NCBI RefSeq assembly: GCF_036226525.1 | Contig: NZ_CP108487.1 | Span: 1,612,001 to 1,676,000 of the forward strand | DNA: 64,000 nt | Reading direction: 5' to 3' | Source: Kribbella sp. NBC_01245 | GTDB taxonomy: Bacteria; Actinomycetota; Actinomycetes; Propionibacteriales; Kribbellaceae | In this document: one piece after another, positions 17,245-25,597 of the stretch | Position numbering within the stretch: the stretch's first letter is position 1 | How the letters are laid out: the number at the start of each line of letters is the position of its first letter | The notes under the pieces: model-generated | Seen by the model: only the letters and a program-made list of their open reading frames with translations | The model's database searches: none | What the model was told of the DNA's origin: nothing | Made by a program: the position numbers and the translations under genes

Positions 17245-17480
17245 CGCCAACGTCGGCATCACGCTTGCGAGTCCGCATCGCCTAAGCACGCTAAACCAGC
17301 ACCACGAAAGACGAGCGCCCGGGCAGGCGCCGTTCCTGGCAGGCCATTAGCGTCCATTGGTCAGGATTTGCCCGCAGACCGTCAGCTTTCAGACTGACCC
17401 GCCGCTGGAGCGGTCAAATCCAGACCAATGGACGCAGTGCTTAGGGGGTCGGTTCTGCGGGCGTTATGCCGGTGTTGGCG
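17245..17480. repeat. Composite palindromic repeat element, copy 1 (one palindrome present, one lost)
   Basis: Parts: module M reversed (17245-17288), a spacer of about 62 bases (17289-17350), an 84-bp palindrome (17351-17434) whose 20-base ends pair with one mismatch, four bases, then module M forward (17438-17480). M contains CTTAGG and, further on, GCCGGTGTTGGCG. The same parts in the same relative order occur at 28397-28770, where a second palindrome sits between spacer and the other M; here that palindrome is cleanly absent. The spacers of the two loci are homologous, for example CCAGCACCACGAA at 17296-17308. No ORF of note. Mobile-element or structured-RNA origin is open. Confidence 0.8.
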
Positions 17481-17495
17481 TGGCGGCGGGTTGGT

Positions 17496-17525
17496 GAGGG
17501 CCGGGGTGGCGGGGTCCCGGCCCTC
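17496..17525 (-). terminator. Hairpin terminator of M23 peptidase gene
   Basis: Perfect 10-bp stem (17496-17505 with 17516-17525), 10-base loop, eight bases past the minus-strand stop codon at 17533. Confidence 0.6.
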
Positions 17526-17532
17526 GGTGGGG

Positions 17533-18141
17533 TTAGCAGTCGGCGATGCGGACGTAGGTGTCGGGGCCTGGGTAGGTGGCCCAGGTGCTTTGGCCGAACT
17601 TGGCGGCTACGACGACGCCGTCTTTGATCTGTTCGTAGTGGAGGTGTGGGCCGGTCACGTTGCCGGTCCCGCCGACGCGGCCGATCCGGGTGCTGTCGGT
17701 GACGCGGTCGTTGACGCCGACCTCACGAATCTGCAGGTGCGCATACAGCGTGTGCCAACCATCGCCATGTGCGATCTCGATGTAGTTGCCGTAACCACCG
17801 GCGTCGTACGACGAACGGACGACCGTACCGGAAGCGCTGGTCTTGACCGGCTTGCCGAGGTCGTCATCACCGGCACCCCAGTTGAAGTCGAGCGACCAGT
17901 ACGACGGGCTGTGACCCGAGCGGCTCGCGCCCGTCCACCGCTCGTCGCAGCGGAACGGTACCCGCAGCACCGGCCGTGCCAGTACGGCAGACGGAGCCGC
18001 CGCGGTCTTCTGCATGGCGGCGCGCTGAGCCATGTAGCTGTTGGGGTTGATCGTCGGAGTCGGAGACGGACTTGCCTGAGCCGTGAGTGCGCCAGCGGCC
18101 AAGGCCACTGCCGTCGTGACGAGTGCTAGTAGACGTTGCAC
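17533..18141 (-). CDS. Secreted M23 (LytM) metallopeptidase
   Basis: 202 residues from GTG 18141, preceded by GGAGG six bases away. An N-terminal signal peptide (QRLLALVTTAVALAAGALTAQASP) leads to a short linker and an M23 domain: SPSYWSLDFNWG supplies the metal-binding Asp, HGDGWHTLYAHL and GPHLHYEQ supply the HxH. The His of the usual HxGxD motif seems replaced (YWSLD), as in related actinobacterial proteins, so activity should be tested. It should act on peptidoglycan cross-links outside the cell. Monocistronic; the composite repeat lies downstream. Confidence 0.85.
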   Translation of the reverse strand: MQRLLALVTTAVALAAGALTAQASPSPTPTINPNSYMAQRAAMQKTAAAPSAVLARPVLRVPFRCDERWTGASRSGHSPSYWSLDFNWGAGDDDLGKPVKTSASGTVVRSSYDAGGYGNYIEIAHGDGWHTLYAHLQIREVGVNDRVTDSTRIGRVGGTGNVTGPHLHYEQIKDGVVVAAKFGQSTWATYPGPDTYVRIADC

Positions 18142-18312
18142 GGTTTCCTCCAGAGGGGCGGTCGGAGAAACCCTGGGCCGGCGATCCCGAAAGACCTCGA
18201 ACACCCAGGCGGTCACCGCCAGCCTCGACCCACCACGACGCCCCGACCACGAAACCGATCAAACTCGGTCACCTGACGGCGAGGTCGCCTGTCGTGGGCA
18301 GATAAATCGGTT

Positions 18313-18329
18313 GTTGGCCGACCGCCAAC
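18313..18329 (+). promoter_or_regulatory. Inverted repeat upstream of ribosomal-protection gene
   Basis: GTTGGC-CGACC-GCCAAC, 46 bases before the leader ORF, overlapping a TTGTTG/TTGGCC that could be a -35. The rest of the 297-base gap 18142-18438 holds the leader ORF and the divergent promoters. Confidence 0.4.
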
Positions 18330-18374
18330 GCTGCTGTACTGCTGGAGAACTGTTCGTCTACCCAGGAGAAACCA

Positions 18375-18485
18375 ATGCGCCGAGCGTCGATGTCCGCCGA
18401 GAAGGGGTATTTCACCTATCTAAGGGACATGACGCGCAGTGTTGAGTTTGAACTTGGGCATTCTGGCGCACATCGACGCCGGTAA
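18375..18485 (+). CDS. Possible 36-residue leader peptide overlapping the ribosomal protection gene
   Basis: ATG 18375 has a strong AGGAGA five bases upstream, better placed than the site of the main gene. It reads 36 codons (starts MRRASMSAEKGYFTYLRDM, ends in four basic residues HRRR) and stops at 18483-18485, 47 bases inside the downstream coding region in another frame. Leader ORFs control several ribosome-targeting resistance genes, including tet(M), by attenuation. Whether it is translated is inferred from the ribosome binding site only. Confidence 0.45.
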   Translation: MRRASMSAEKGYFTYLRDMTRSVEFELGHSGAHRRR

Positions 18486-20424
18486 GACCAGCCTCACCGA
18501 GCGGCTATTACACGCCGCCGGCGTCATCGACGAGATCGGCAGCGTCGATGACGGCAACACCCAGACCGATTCGCTGGCCCTAGAGCGTCAGCGTGGCATC
18601 ACGATCAAGTCGGCCGTCGTGTCGTTCCAGCTGAACGAGCTCGCGGTCAACCTGATCGACACTCCCGGCCACCCGGACTTCATCGCCGAGGTGGACCGCG
18701 TACTCGGTGCGCTCGACGGCGCCGTGCTGGTCGTCTCGGCCGTGGAAGGTGTGCAGGCGCAGACCCGCGTGCTGATGCGTACGCTGCAACGCCTCCGCAT
18801 CCCCACGATCATCTTCGTGAACAAGATCGACCGAGCCGGCGCACAGTACGACGCACTGCTCGAGCGCCTCGCGGCCAAACTCGCACCGGAGATCGTCGCG
18901 ATGGGCTCGACCACCTCCATCGGCACCAGGGCCGCCCGCTTCACGCCGTACGACGGCACTGATCCGGGCTTCACCGCGAACCTGGTCGACGTACTCGCCG
19001 AGCATGACGAAGACCTCCTCGCGGCGTACGTGCGAGACGAGTCGTCCATCGAGTACGGCGAGTTGCGCAAGCGCCTGGCCGTCCGTACGGCGGAGGCGCA
19101 AGCCCATCCGGTGTACTTCGGCTCGGCGATGACCGGGGTCGGGCTCGACGAGTTGATCGCAGGGATCCGCGAGTTCCTGCCGGCAAGGGCGGGTGATGCC
19201 GACGGGCCTGTTGCGGGCACGGTGTTCAAGGTCGATCGGGCGCCGTCGGGTGCGAAGGTCGCGTACGTACGTCTGTTCTCGGGCACGATCCGGACCCGCG
19301 ACGTGCTGCCGTTCGGAGACAACGCGGAAGCCAAGGTGACCGCCATCGACCGATTCGAGGGCGGTGTGCCGGTGAGCGGCAACGCCTTGGCGGCCGGCCA
19401 GATCGGGCGCCTCTGGGGCCTGAGCGAGATCCGGATCGGCGACCGCGTCGGCACCGGTGTAGTTGCCGAGGGCAAGCACTTCTTCGCCCCGCCCTCGCTG
19501 GAGTCGGTCATCTACCCCGAGCGCCTCGCCGACAAGGGCCGCCTGCGGATGGCGCTGGCGCAATTGGCCGAGCAGGACCCGCTGATCAATGTCCGGCAGG
19601 ACGATATCCGGCAGGAGATGTACGTCTCGCTGTACGGCGAGGTGCAGAAGGAGGTCATCCAGGCCACCCTCGCGAACGACTTCGGCATCACCGTCGGCTT
19701 CCGCGAGACCACCACGATCTGCGTCGAGCGGCTACAAAGCACCGGCGAGGCGTTCGAGGTGATCGCGACGGGCGAGAACCCGTTCCTGGCCACGGTCGGT
19801 CTGCGAGTGGAGCCGGGCCCGATCGGCAGTGGTGTGGAGTTCCGGCTCGAGGTGGAGCTCGGTTCGATGCCGATCGCGTTCTTCCGTACGGTCGAGGAGA
19901 CCGTGCACGAGACGTTGGAGCAGGGCGTGCACGGCTGGCAGCTGACCGACTGCGTGGTGACGATGACGCGGTCCGGGTATTGGGCCCGGCAGAGCCACTC
20001 GCACGGCACGTTCGACAAGAGCATGTCGAGCACCGCCGGCGACTTCCGCAACCTGACGCCGCTGGTGCTGATGGACGCGGTGCAACGTGCGCACACCGTC
20101 GTACACGAGCCGGTGCACCACTTCCGGATGGAGCTGCCGGCCGATGCGTACGGTCCGATCCTGCCGCTGATCACCCGCCTGCGCGGCATCCCGCATTCCC
20201 CCGAGCTCGACGGCGTGACGTGCGTACTGGAAGGCGATATCCCTGCCGCCAGCGTGCACGAGCTGGAGCAAATGCTGCCCGGGCTGACCTCCGGCGAGGG
20301 CGTACTGGAAACGGCCTTCGAGCGGTACGACCCGGTCACGGGCCTCGTGCCGGAACGTCCGCGCACCGACCACAACCCCCTCAACCGAAAGGAATACCTC
20401 CTCCACGTCGAGCGACGCGTCTAA
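18439..20424 (+). CDS. Ribosomal protection GTPase, OtrA/TetM-like (EF-G family)
   Basis: 661 residues from GTG 18439, with AAGGGA 11 bases upstream. The G domain is complete: AHIDAGKTSLTERLL (G1), RGITIKSA (G2), DTPGHPDF (G3), NKIDRAG (G4). Domain II follows (VFKVDRAP), then EF-G-like domains III-V (ITVGFRETTTICVERLQ, RMELPADAYGPILPLITRLRG). Length and domain order match tetracycline ribosomal protection proteins; EF-G itself is about 40 residues longer. In actinobacteria these are often annotated TetM/OtrA family although the drug is unproven. It may release tetracycline-class or other A-site drugs. Overlapped by a possible leader ORF. Confidence 0.88.
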   Translation: MLSLNLGILAHIDAGKTSLTERLLHAAGVIDEIGSVDDGNTQTDSLALERQRGITIKSAVVSFQLNELAVNLIDTPGHPDFIAEVDRVLGALDGAVLVVSAVEGVQAQTRVLMRTLQRLRIPTIIFVNKIDRAGAQYDALLERLAAKLAPEIVAMGSTTSIGTRAARFTPYDGTDPGFTANLVDVLAEHDEDLLAAYVRDESSIEYGELRKRLAVRTAEAQAHPVYFGSAMTGVGLDELIAGIREFLPARAGDADGPVAGTVFKVDRAPSGAKVAYVRLFSGTIRTRDVLPFGDNAEAKVTAIDRFEGGVPVSGNALAAGQIGRLWGLSEIRIGDRVGTGVVAEGKHFFAPPSLESVIYPERLADKGRLRMALAQLAEQDPLINVRQDDIRQEMYVSLYGEVQKEVIQATLANDFGITVGFRETTTICVERLQSTGEAFEVIATGENPFLATVGLRVEPGPIGSGVEFRLEVELGSMPIAFFRTVEETVHETLEQGVHGWQLTDCVVTMTRSGYWARQSHSHGTFDKSMSSTAGDFRNLTPLVLMDAVQRAHTVVHEPVHHFRMELPADAYGPILPLITRLRGIPHSPELDGVTCVLEGDIPAASVHELEQMLPGLTSGEGVLETAFERYDPVTGLVPERPRTDHNPLNRKEYLLHVERRV

Positions 20425-20427
20425 GTC

Positions 20428-21366
20428 TCAATATCGGTCGAGCAGCCACTGCCCGAGCGTGCGCAATTGGTCCGAAAGCTCCGGCGGTTCGATGACGTCG
20501 AGGTCGAGGTTGAAGTAGGCGAGCCATCGCGCGGCCCAGTCAAGATCGTCGGTCCCTAGGTGGATCTCGCACTCGTCGCCAGCCTCGACCACGCTCGCCA
20601 CGGTCGGGTTGACGAGTGACCGGACGAGGTCGGCCGACGTATGCACCCGCACGCGCACGCGATATCGCCACGGCCCGTGCGCGAGCGTGTCGGCGACAAA
20701 CCCCGCGGCGTCGGATGGCGCCTCTGGTACGTCAAACCGGGTGCCGAGCGGCTGGATGTGGTCAACGCGGTCGAGCGCGTACACCAACCAGTCGGTGGCG
20801 CCACGTGGACAGGCGACCAGGTACCAGCGGCGGCGCAACGTGACCAATCGATGCGGCTGTACGTCGGTTGGGCGGGCGTCCGAGGTGTCGTGGCGGCGAT
20901 GCCGGATCCGGATGGCCTCGTTCGCCCGGCAGGCGAGCGCGGCCGGGATCAGGACGTCACGATCGGCCCGGCGACCTGACTCCGCCGGCAACGCCTCCAC
21001 CTCGCCGAGTGCGCTGAGCCGGGTCCGCCAGCGCGACGGCACGACCTGGGTGAGCTTGGCCAAGGCGGTGATCGCGGCGGCCTCCAACCCGTCGACCGCG
21101 ACCGCCGTACGCAGGCCGAGCGCGACGGCCGCCACCTCGTCGGCATCGAGCAGCAAAGGTGGCATCGCGCGGCCGGCGGCGAGCCGGTATCCACCTTCCC
21201 GGCCGGCTTCGGCGTCGATGCGATAGCCGACCTCGCGCAGGTGTGCCACGTCGCGTCGGGCGGTGCGCTCGGTGATGCCGAGGCGGGCGGCCAGCTGGGT
21301 GGCGGAGATGCCCGGATGCGCCTGGAGCAGCGCGAGCGTCTCGAGACGGCGGCTGGTTGTGCTCAT
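20428..21366 (-). CDS. YafY-family transcriptional regulator (HTH_11 plus WYL domain)
   Basis: 312 residues. An N-terminal winged helix (RRLETLALLQAHPGISATQLAARLGITERTARRDVAHLREVGY) is followed by a WYL domain (TLRRRWYLVACPRGATDWLVYALDRVDHI) and a WCX extension. WYL proteins sense nucleotide or small ligands. It is divergent from the RidA gene, whose start is 63 bases away, and converges with the ribosomal protection gene with three bases between stops. It probably controls the RidA-SRPBCC pair and itself. Confidence 0.9.
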   Translation of the reverse strand: MSTTSRRLETLALLQAHPGISATQLAARLGITERTARRDVAHLREVGYRIDAEAGREGGYRLAAGRAMPPLLLDADEVAAVALGLRTAVAVDGLEAAAITALAKLTQVVPSRWRTRLSALGEVEALPAESGRRADRDVLIPAALACRANEAIRIRHRRHDTSDARPTDVQPHRLVTLRRRWYLVACPRGATDWLVYALDRVDHIQPLGTRFDVPEAPSDAAGFVADTLAHGPWRYRVRVRVHTSADLVRSLVNPTVASVVEAGDECEIHLGTDDLDWAARWLAYFNLDLDVIEPPELSDQLRTLGQWLLDRY

Positions 21367-21428
21367 GCGGCAATATTGCCCTGCATACCCGGACAGTAGC
21401 TGTCCTAGTAGTGCGTCATGCTTGATTC

Positions 21429-21827
21429 ATGACACAGATTTCGCTGCTTCGTCCCGCAGAACTCGTCCAGTCCCCCGCTTTCACCCACGTCGCCGTGGTG
21501 CCGCCGGGCGCCACGACCATCTATATCGGCGGCCAGAACGCTGTCACCTCCGACGGCACACTCGTGGGCGGTGATGACGCCGCCGCTCAGACAGAGCAGG
21601 TGATGACGAATCTGAAGGTCGCACTGGCCGCGGCGGGCGCAACGGTCCACGATTTGGTGATGATGACGGTCTTGTTCGTGGACGGCGTCGACCTCAACGC
21701 CGCCTACCCGGTCGCGGCCGCCGGGCTGGAGGGCGCTGCGCCGCCGGTTGTCGGCATGCGGGTGGCTGGTCTCGCCGTACCCGGTGCGCTGCTCGAGGTC
21801 AGCGCGGTCGCGGCGGTGCTGCGATGA
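21429..21827 (+). CDS. RidA/YjgF-family protein
   Basis: 132 residues with the trimeric Rid fold (TIYIGGQNAVTSDGTLVGGDDAAAQTEQVMTNLKVALAAAG and an arginine in VVGMRVAGLAVPGALLEV at the position of the catalytic Arg). Rid proteins deaminate reactive enamines or imines. It overlaps the next gene by ATGA and is divergent from the WYL regulator, so the three form a module. Confidence 0.88.
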   Translation: MTQISLLRPAELVQSPAFTHVAVVPPGATTIYIGGQNAVTSDGTLVGGDDAAAQTEQVMTNLKVALAAAGATVHDLVMMTVLFVDGVDLNAAYPVAAAGLEGAAPPVVGMRVAGLAVPGALLEVSAVAAVLR

Positions 21828-22234
21828 GCCCGGTCGGACGCACCCGCGATGCCGGCTGGCAGATCGGGGTTTCGAAGACCGTCGATCGCCCGGTCGCCGA
21901 GGTGTGGGAATTCGTCACGTCGCAGGCGGGCGTCGCGATCTGGCTCGGCGACGACGTCACGGTCGTTCCCGAGCGCGGCGCGGGCTACGAGACCAGCGCC
22001 GGTGTGCGCGGCGAGACGCGCGGCTATCGCGAGCTCGACCGCATCCGGCTCACCTGGCAGCCATCCGACTGGACCCACGACACGACCCTGCAGCTGACGG
22101 TGTCGAGCGCCGGCGCCGGTAAGTCGCGGCTGGTAATCCATCAGGAGCGGCTGGCGGACGCCGCCGAACGTGAGCAGCAGCGCCGCCATTGGCAAGGCGT
22201 GATGAACGCACTCGCGGCCGAGCTCGTTGCTTAA
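21824..22234 (+). CDS. SRPBCC (AHSA1-like) domain protein
   Basis: 136 residues. The start overlaps the RidA stop (ATGA). Signature: VSKTVDRPVAEVWEFVTSQAGVAIWLGDDVTVVPERGAG, GYRELDRIRLTWQP and a C-terminal long helix with RRHWQGVMNALAAEL. START-like fold, hydrophobic ligand pocket; function unknown. Ends by overlapping the stop of the convergent MerR gene. Confidence 0.85.
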   Translation: MSPVGRTRDAGWQIGVSKTVDRPVAEVWEFVTSQAGVAIWLGDDVTVVPERGAGYETSAGVRGETRGYRELDRIRLTWQPSDWTHDTTLQLTVSSAGAGKSRLVIHQERLADAAEREQQRRHWQGVMNALAAELVA

Positions 22235-22662
22235 AGCTGAGCTGTACGTCGGAGCTCGGACTCTGGGGGCTCGCAGGTGCCGCCGGACTCGACGAGGTCC
22301 TCGTAGATGCCGACCTTGAACGTGATCAGGTCGAGGCATTCGGTCAGCTTGGCGATCTGCGCGCGCACGTCCTCCTGATGCTGACGCAACAGGTCGAGCC
22401 GGTCCTTCTCGTTGCCGCTGCCGTCGCGCACCAGCTCGGTGTAGCGGCGGATGGCCGGCAGCGGCATACCCGAGGCGCGCAGGATGATGCAGAGGTTGAG
22501 CCACTCGACGTCGTGCAGGCTGTAGACGCGACGGCCGCTCGAGTTGCGGCGCACCGGACTGGCGAGAATGCCCTCACGTTCGTAGAAGCGCAGGGCGTGA
22601 ACGCTCAGGCCGGTCTGCGCGGCCACCTCACCGATGCTCAGCTCCACCGCGGTATCAGTCAC
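22231..22662 (-). CDS. MerR-family regulator
   Basis: 143 residues. Winged-helix HTH at the N-terminus (SIGEVAAQTGLSVHALRFYEREGILASPVRRNSSGRRVYS), effector helix ILRASGMPLPAIRRYTELVRDG and a C-terminal coiled coil. No cysteine cluster for metals or iron-sulfur in the usual place. It is divergent from the aldo/keto reductase gene; a MerR-type promoter with a 19-base spacer and a palindrome lies between them. Confidence 0.9.
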   Translation of the reverse strand: MTDTAVELSIGEVAAQTGLSVHALRFYEREGILASPVRRNSSGRRVYSLHDVEWLNLCIILRASGMPLPAIRRYTELVRDGSGNEKDRLDLLRQHQEDVRAQIAKLTECLDLITFKVGIYEDLVESGGTCEPPESELRRTAQL

Positions 22663-22679
22663 CCGGTCAGCATATTGGC

Positions 22680-22710
22680 TTGACCTAGAGTCGCCTCTAG
22701 CTCCTAGCCT
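22680..22710 (+). promoter_or_regulatory. MerR-type promoter with 19-base spacer and operator
   Basis: -35 TTGACC (22680-22685), -10 TAGCCT (22705-22710), spacer 19 bases instead of 17. The spacer carries the inverted repeat CTAGAG-TCGC-CTCTAG (22685-22700). This is the classic arrangement in which a MerR protein must twist the DNA to activate transcription. It drives the aldo/keto reductase gene. Confidence 0.7.
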
Positions 22711-22746
22711 CAGGCTGTCTTTTCAAGGCTGATGAGGGAGTTCCAT

Positions 22747-23796
22747 ATGCGTTACCGCAATCTCGGCGGCACCGGTATCGAGGTCAGCGTGCAGTGTCTC
22801 GGCGCGATGATGTTCGGCGCGGTCGGCAATGCCGATCACGACGACAGCGTGCGCATCATTCACGCCGCGCTCGACCAGGGCATCAACTTCGTCGACACGG
22901 CCGATATGTATTCCACTGGGGAGTCCGAGGAGATCGTCGGCAAGGCGCTGCTCGGCCGCCGCGATGATGTCGTGCTGGCCAGCAAGTTCCACTTCGCGTT
23001 GAGCGAAGGCCCGAACCACGGCGGCAACTCGCGCCGTCACATCATCAACGCGGTTGAGGACAGCCTCCGTCGCTTGCAGACCGACTGGATCGACCTCTAC
23101 CAGGTTCACCGGCCCGACCACACGACCGATATCGAGGAGACGCTGTCGGCGCTGACCGACCTGGTGCAGCAGGGCAAGATCCGCGCCTTCGGCTGTTCGT
23201 CGTTCCCGGCCGAACAGATCGTCGAGGCCCACGTCGTGTCCGAGCGGCGTGGCCTGCACCGATTCCGGACCGAGCAGCCGCCGTACTCGTTGCTTGCCCG
23301 CGGCATCGAAACCGCGCTGCTGCCGACGGCCCGCCGCTACAACATGGGCGTGCTGACCTGGAGCCCGCTCGCCTCCGGTTTCCTGTCGGGCAAGATCCGC
23401 AAGGGGCAGCCGATCGACCTGAGCAAGGGCCGGGCGGCGATCACGCCGTTCCGGTTCGACCCGTCGATCCCGTCCAACGAGGTCAAGTTCGACGTACTCG
23501 AGCAGCTGGTGGAAGTTGCCGAAGGCATCGGTTGTACGTTGCCGGAGTTGGCGCTCGCCTTCGTCGTCGCGCACCCGGCGGTGACGTCGGTGATCATCGG
23601 TCCGCGCACGATGGAGCAGCTCGAAGGCGCGTTGAAGGGCGCTTCGCTGGTGCTGGACGACGCGACGCTGGACCGGATCGACGAGATCGTCCCGCCGGGC
23701 ACGAACGTCTACCCGCCGGACGGCGTGTGGAAGCCGCAATCCCTGGTGGACGTCAACCAGCGTCGTCGCCCGGTCGCTGACCGCTCGGCGGCCTGA
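22747..23796 (+). CDS. Aldo/keto reductase
   Basis: 349 residues from ATG 22747 with GAGGGAG upstream. TIM-barrel AKR with Asp-Tyr-Lys-His tetrad visible: NFVDTADMYSTGESEEIVGKAL (Asp, Tyr), VVLASKFHF (Lys) and LYQVHRPD (His). NADPH-binding end: VTSVIIGPRTMEQLEGAL. Belongs to the YajO/general-stress type. Reduces aldehydes or quinones; the divergent MerR regulator and its promoter suggest induction by a toxic carbonyl or redox compound. Confidence 0.92.
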   Translation: MRYRNLGGTGIEVSVQCLGAMMFGAVGNADHDDSVRIIHAALDQGINFVDTADMYSTGESEEIVGKALLGRRDDVVLASKFHFALSEGPNHGGNSRRHIINAVEDSLRRLQTDWIDLYQVHRPDHTTDIEETLSALTDLVQQGKIRAFGCSSFPAEQIVEAHVVSERRGLHRFRTEQPPYSLLARGIETALLPTARRYNMGVLTWSPLASGFLSGKIRKGQPIDLSKGRAAITPFRFDPSIPSNEVKFDVLEQLVEVAEGIGCTLPELALAFVVAHPAVTSVIIGPRTMEQLEGALKGASLVLDDATLDRIDEIVPPGTNVYPPDGVWKPQSLVDVNQRRRPVADRSAA

Positions 23797-23808
23797 GGTC
23801 TGCTCGGC

Positions 23809-24267
23809 CTAGGCCTGTGGGTCGGTGACGTCGGCGGTGGTGGCGTTGAGAGCGTCGGCGAGTTCTTTCGCGTCGACGGTCAGGCCGACACCGTGGTCGC
23901 CGCCACCGATGGAGATCGTGCCGGTGATGCGTTCGTCGGCGATCACCGGCCACGCGTTCGTGCTGCCGAGAGGCGTGATCGTGCCGCGCACGTATCCCGT
24001 CACTGCGAGCGCCGTCGCCGCATCCGGCATCGACATCCGCTTGACCCCCAACACGGTCCGTAGCTTGGGCCAGGCGATCTCCCGGTCGCCTGGCACCAGC
24101 ACGAACCGGTAGTCGTCATCGGCCAACCTCACCACGATCGTCTTGATCAGCTCGGCCGGCTCGATCCCACGAGCCGCGGCCGCCTCTGCCAGCGAGTTCA
24201 CCCGGCCGTGCCTGGTCACCTGGTGAGCCAGCCCGAGGGCCTCTGCGGCTTCAATCGCTCTAGTCAT
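23809..24267 (-). CDS. YbaK/EbsC-family aminoacyl-tRNA deacylase
   Basis: 152 residues. YbaK/ProX fold: LGLAHQVTRHGRVNSLAEAAAARGIEPAELIKTIVVRLADDDYRFVLVPGDREIAW and the Gly-rich DERITGTISIGGGDHGVGLTVDA; the Lys in IKTIVV corresponds to the conserved active-site Lys. Hydrolyses misacylated tRNA (Cys-tRNAPro type) in the family. Overlaps the MFS gene upstream by ATGA, so it is second in that operon. Confidence 0.88.
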   Translation of the reverse strand: MTRAIEAAEALGLAHQVTRHGRVNSLAEAAAARGIEPAELIKTIVVRLADDDYRFVLVPGDREIAWPKLRTVLGVKRMSMPDAATALAVTGYVRGTITPLGSTNAWPVIADERITGTISIGGGDHGVGLTVDAKELADALNATTADVTDPQA

Positions 24268-25514
24268 CGCTGCAACTCCTGGTCGATCGTGGCCGGTTTG
24301 CCCACTTCAGATCCTGCCACCCGGATGGGAATTCGCCGGAGCAGCATTGCCAGGAGAAGCGTCACCAGCAGCAGTACGACAGCCTCGACCGCTACGCCAT
24401 ACCACCCGGCGCTGGTCCACGCCGTACCCGCTAGGCCGCCGAATACCGACGACCCGAGGTAGTACGCGAAGAGGTAGAGCGAGGCGGCTTGCCCGGTTCC
24501 ACCGCCACCTAGATGGGCCCGGACTGCTACCCAGCCACTGGCCACACCGTGGACCGCGAAGAACCCTGCGGTCATGACAGCTAGTCCGAGCACTACCACT
24601 GGCAGTGGGCTTGCCAGCGTCAGGAGTACGCCTGCGATGGTGATCGCGCACGCGGTCGGTACTACGGCCCGACGCCCGTACTGGTCGGCAAGGCGGCCTG
24701 CGTACGCCGAAGAGGCCGAGCCCACGACGTACACCGTGAACACGAGACCCGCTAAGCCCGGCCCCAGCCCGTACGGCGCTGACGCCAACCGGAAGCCAGT
24801 GGCGTTGTACACCGCGACGAATGCGCCCATTGCGGTTGCGGCTATCCCGTAGAGCGCTAGTAGTGCGGGATCGGTTAGTACGCCGGCGGTCTGCTTGAGG
24901 AGGTTGCGGGGATGCGCTGATTGCGGGTGGAAGTTCCGCGAGTCTGGGAGAAGTACGGCGACCACTACCGCGCATGCCAGGCCGAAGGCGGCGATACCCG
25001 CCATGGCGAGCCGCCAACCGCCTAGGTCCGCGAGGCCGCCCGCGATGAGTCTGCCGGTCATACCGCCTACGGCCGTCCCTGCGACGTACAGGCCGCTAGC
25101 GCGAGCATGCCTGCTCGCGTGGACCTCTTCGCGTAGGTAGGCGACTGCGACGGCTGGAAGTCCCGCGAGCGCTACGCCTTGGAGACCTCGCATGACCAGT
25201 AGTGAGTTCCAGGTCGGCGCTAGAGCGCAGCCGACGGCGATAACCGCTGCTGCTGCCACCGACCAACGCATCAGGCTAGTGCGGCCTACAACCTCTGACA
25301 GCGGTCCTACGATCAGTAGCGCGATACCGAGGCCTAGGGTCGCCACCGAGATCGCCAAGGCGCTACGGGCTGGGGAGATGGCGAAGGCGTGCACGAGCTC
25401 CGGGAGCAACGGCTGCGCGCTGTACAGCATCGCGAACGTGGCGAGGCCGGCCGCGAACAGTGCAACCGACAATCGGCGATAGCCGGGATCACCCGGGAGG
25501 TAGCCGATCGTCAT
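24264..25514 (-). CDS. MFS transporter (YnfM/YybF-like)
   Basis: 416 residues, twelve hydrophobic segments. Motif A-type loop between TM2 and TM3 (IVGPLSEVVGRTSLM) and the equivalent in the second half (YAGRLADQYGRRAVV). Drug-proton antiporter type by similarity. Divergent from a LysR gene (25598) with an 83-base intergenic region that holds an inverted repeat, so LysR control is likely. YbaK is encoded in the same operon. Confidence 0.88.
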   Translation of the reverse strand: MTIGYLPGDPGYRRLSVALFAAGLATFAMLYSAQPLLPELVHAFAISPARSALAISVATLGLGIALLIVGPLSEVVGRTSLMRWSVAAAAVIAVGCALAPTWNSLLVMRGLQGVALAGLPAVAVAYLREEVHASRHARASGLYVAGTAVGGMTGRLIAGGLADLGGWRLAMAGIAAFGLACAVVVAVLLPDSRNFHPQSAHPRNLLKQTAGVLTDPALLALYGIAATAMGAFVAVYNATGFRLASAPYGLGPGLAGLVFTVYVVGSASSAYAGRLADQYGRRAVVPTACAITIAGVLLTLASPLPVVVLGLAVMTAGFFAVHGVASGWVAVRAHLGGGGTGQAASLYLFAYYLGSSVFGGLAGTAWTSAGWYGVAVEAVVLLLVTLLLAMLLRRIPIRVAGSEVGKPATIDQELQR

Positions 25515-25539
25515 ACCGTCGACGATGCCAGGCCTTCGG

Positions 25540-25589
25540 TGATACGTAAAATGCGCGAAACAGCCTGAAACGATGCGCTATCCGTATCA
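25540..25589. promoter_or_regulatory. Candidate LysR binding region between MFS and LysR genes
   Basis: TGATACG (25540-25546) and CGTATCA (25583-25589) form a widely spaced inverted repeat; ATGCGC occurs twice between them. The arrangement suits the two half-regions bound by a LysR tetramer. Confidence 0.4.
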
Positions 25590-25597
25590 TTTGGTGC

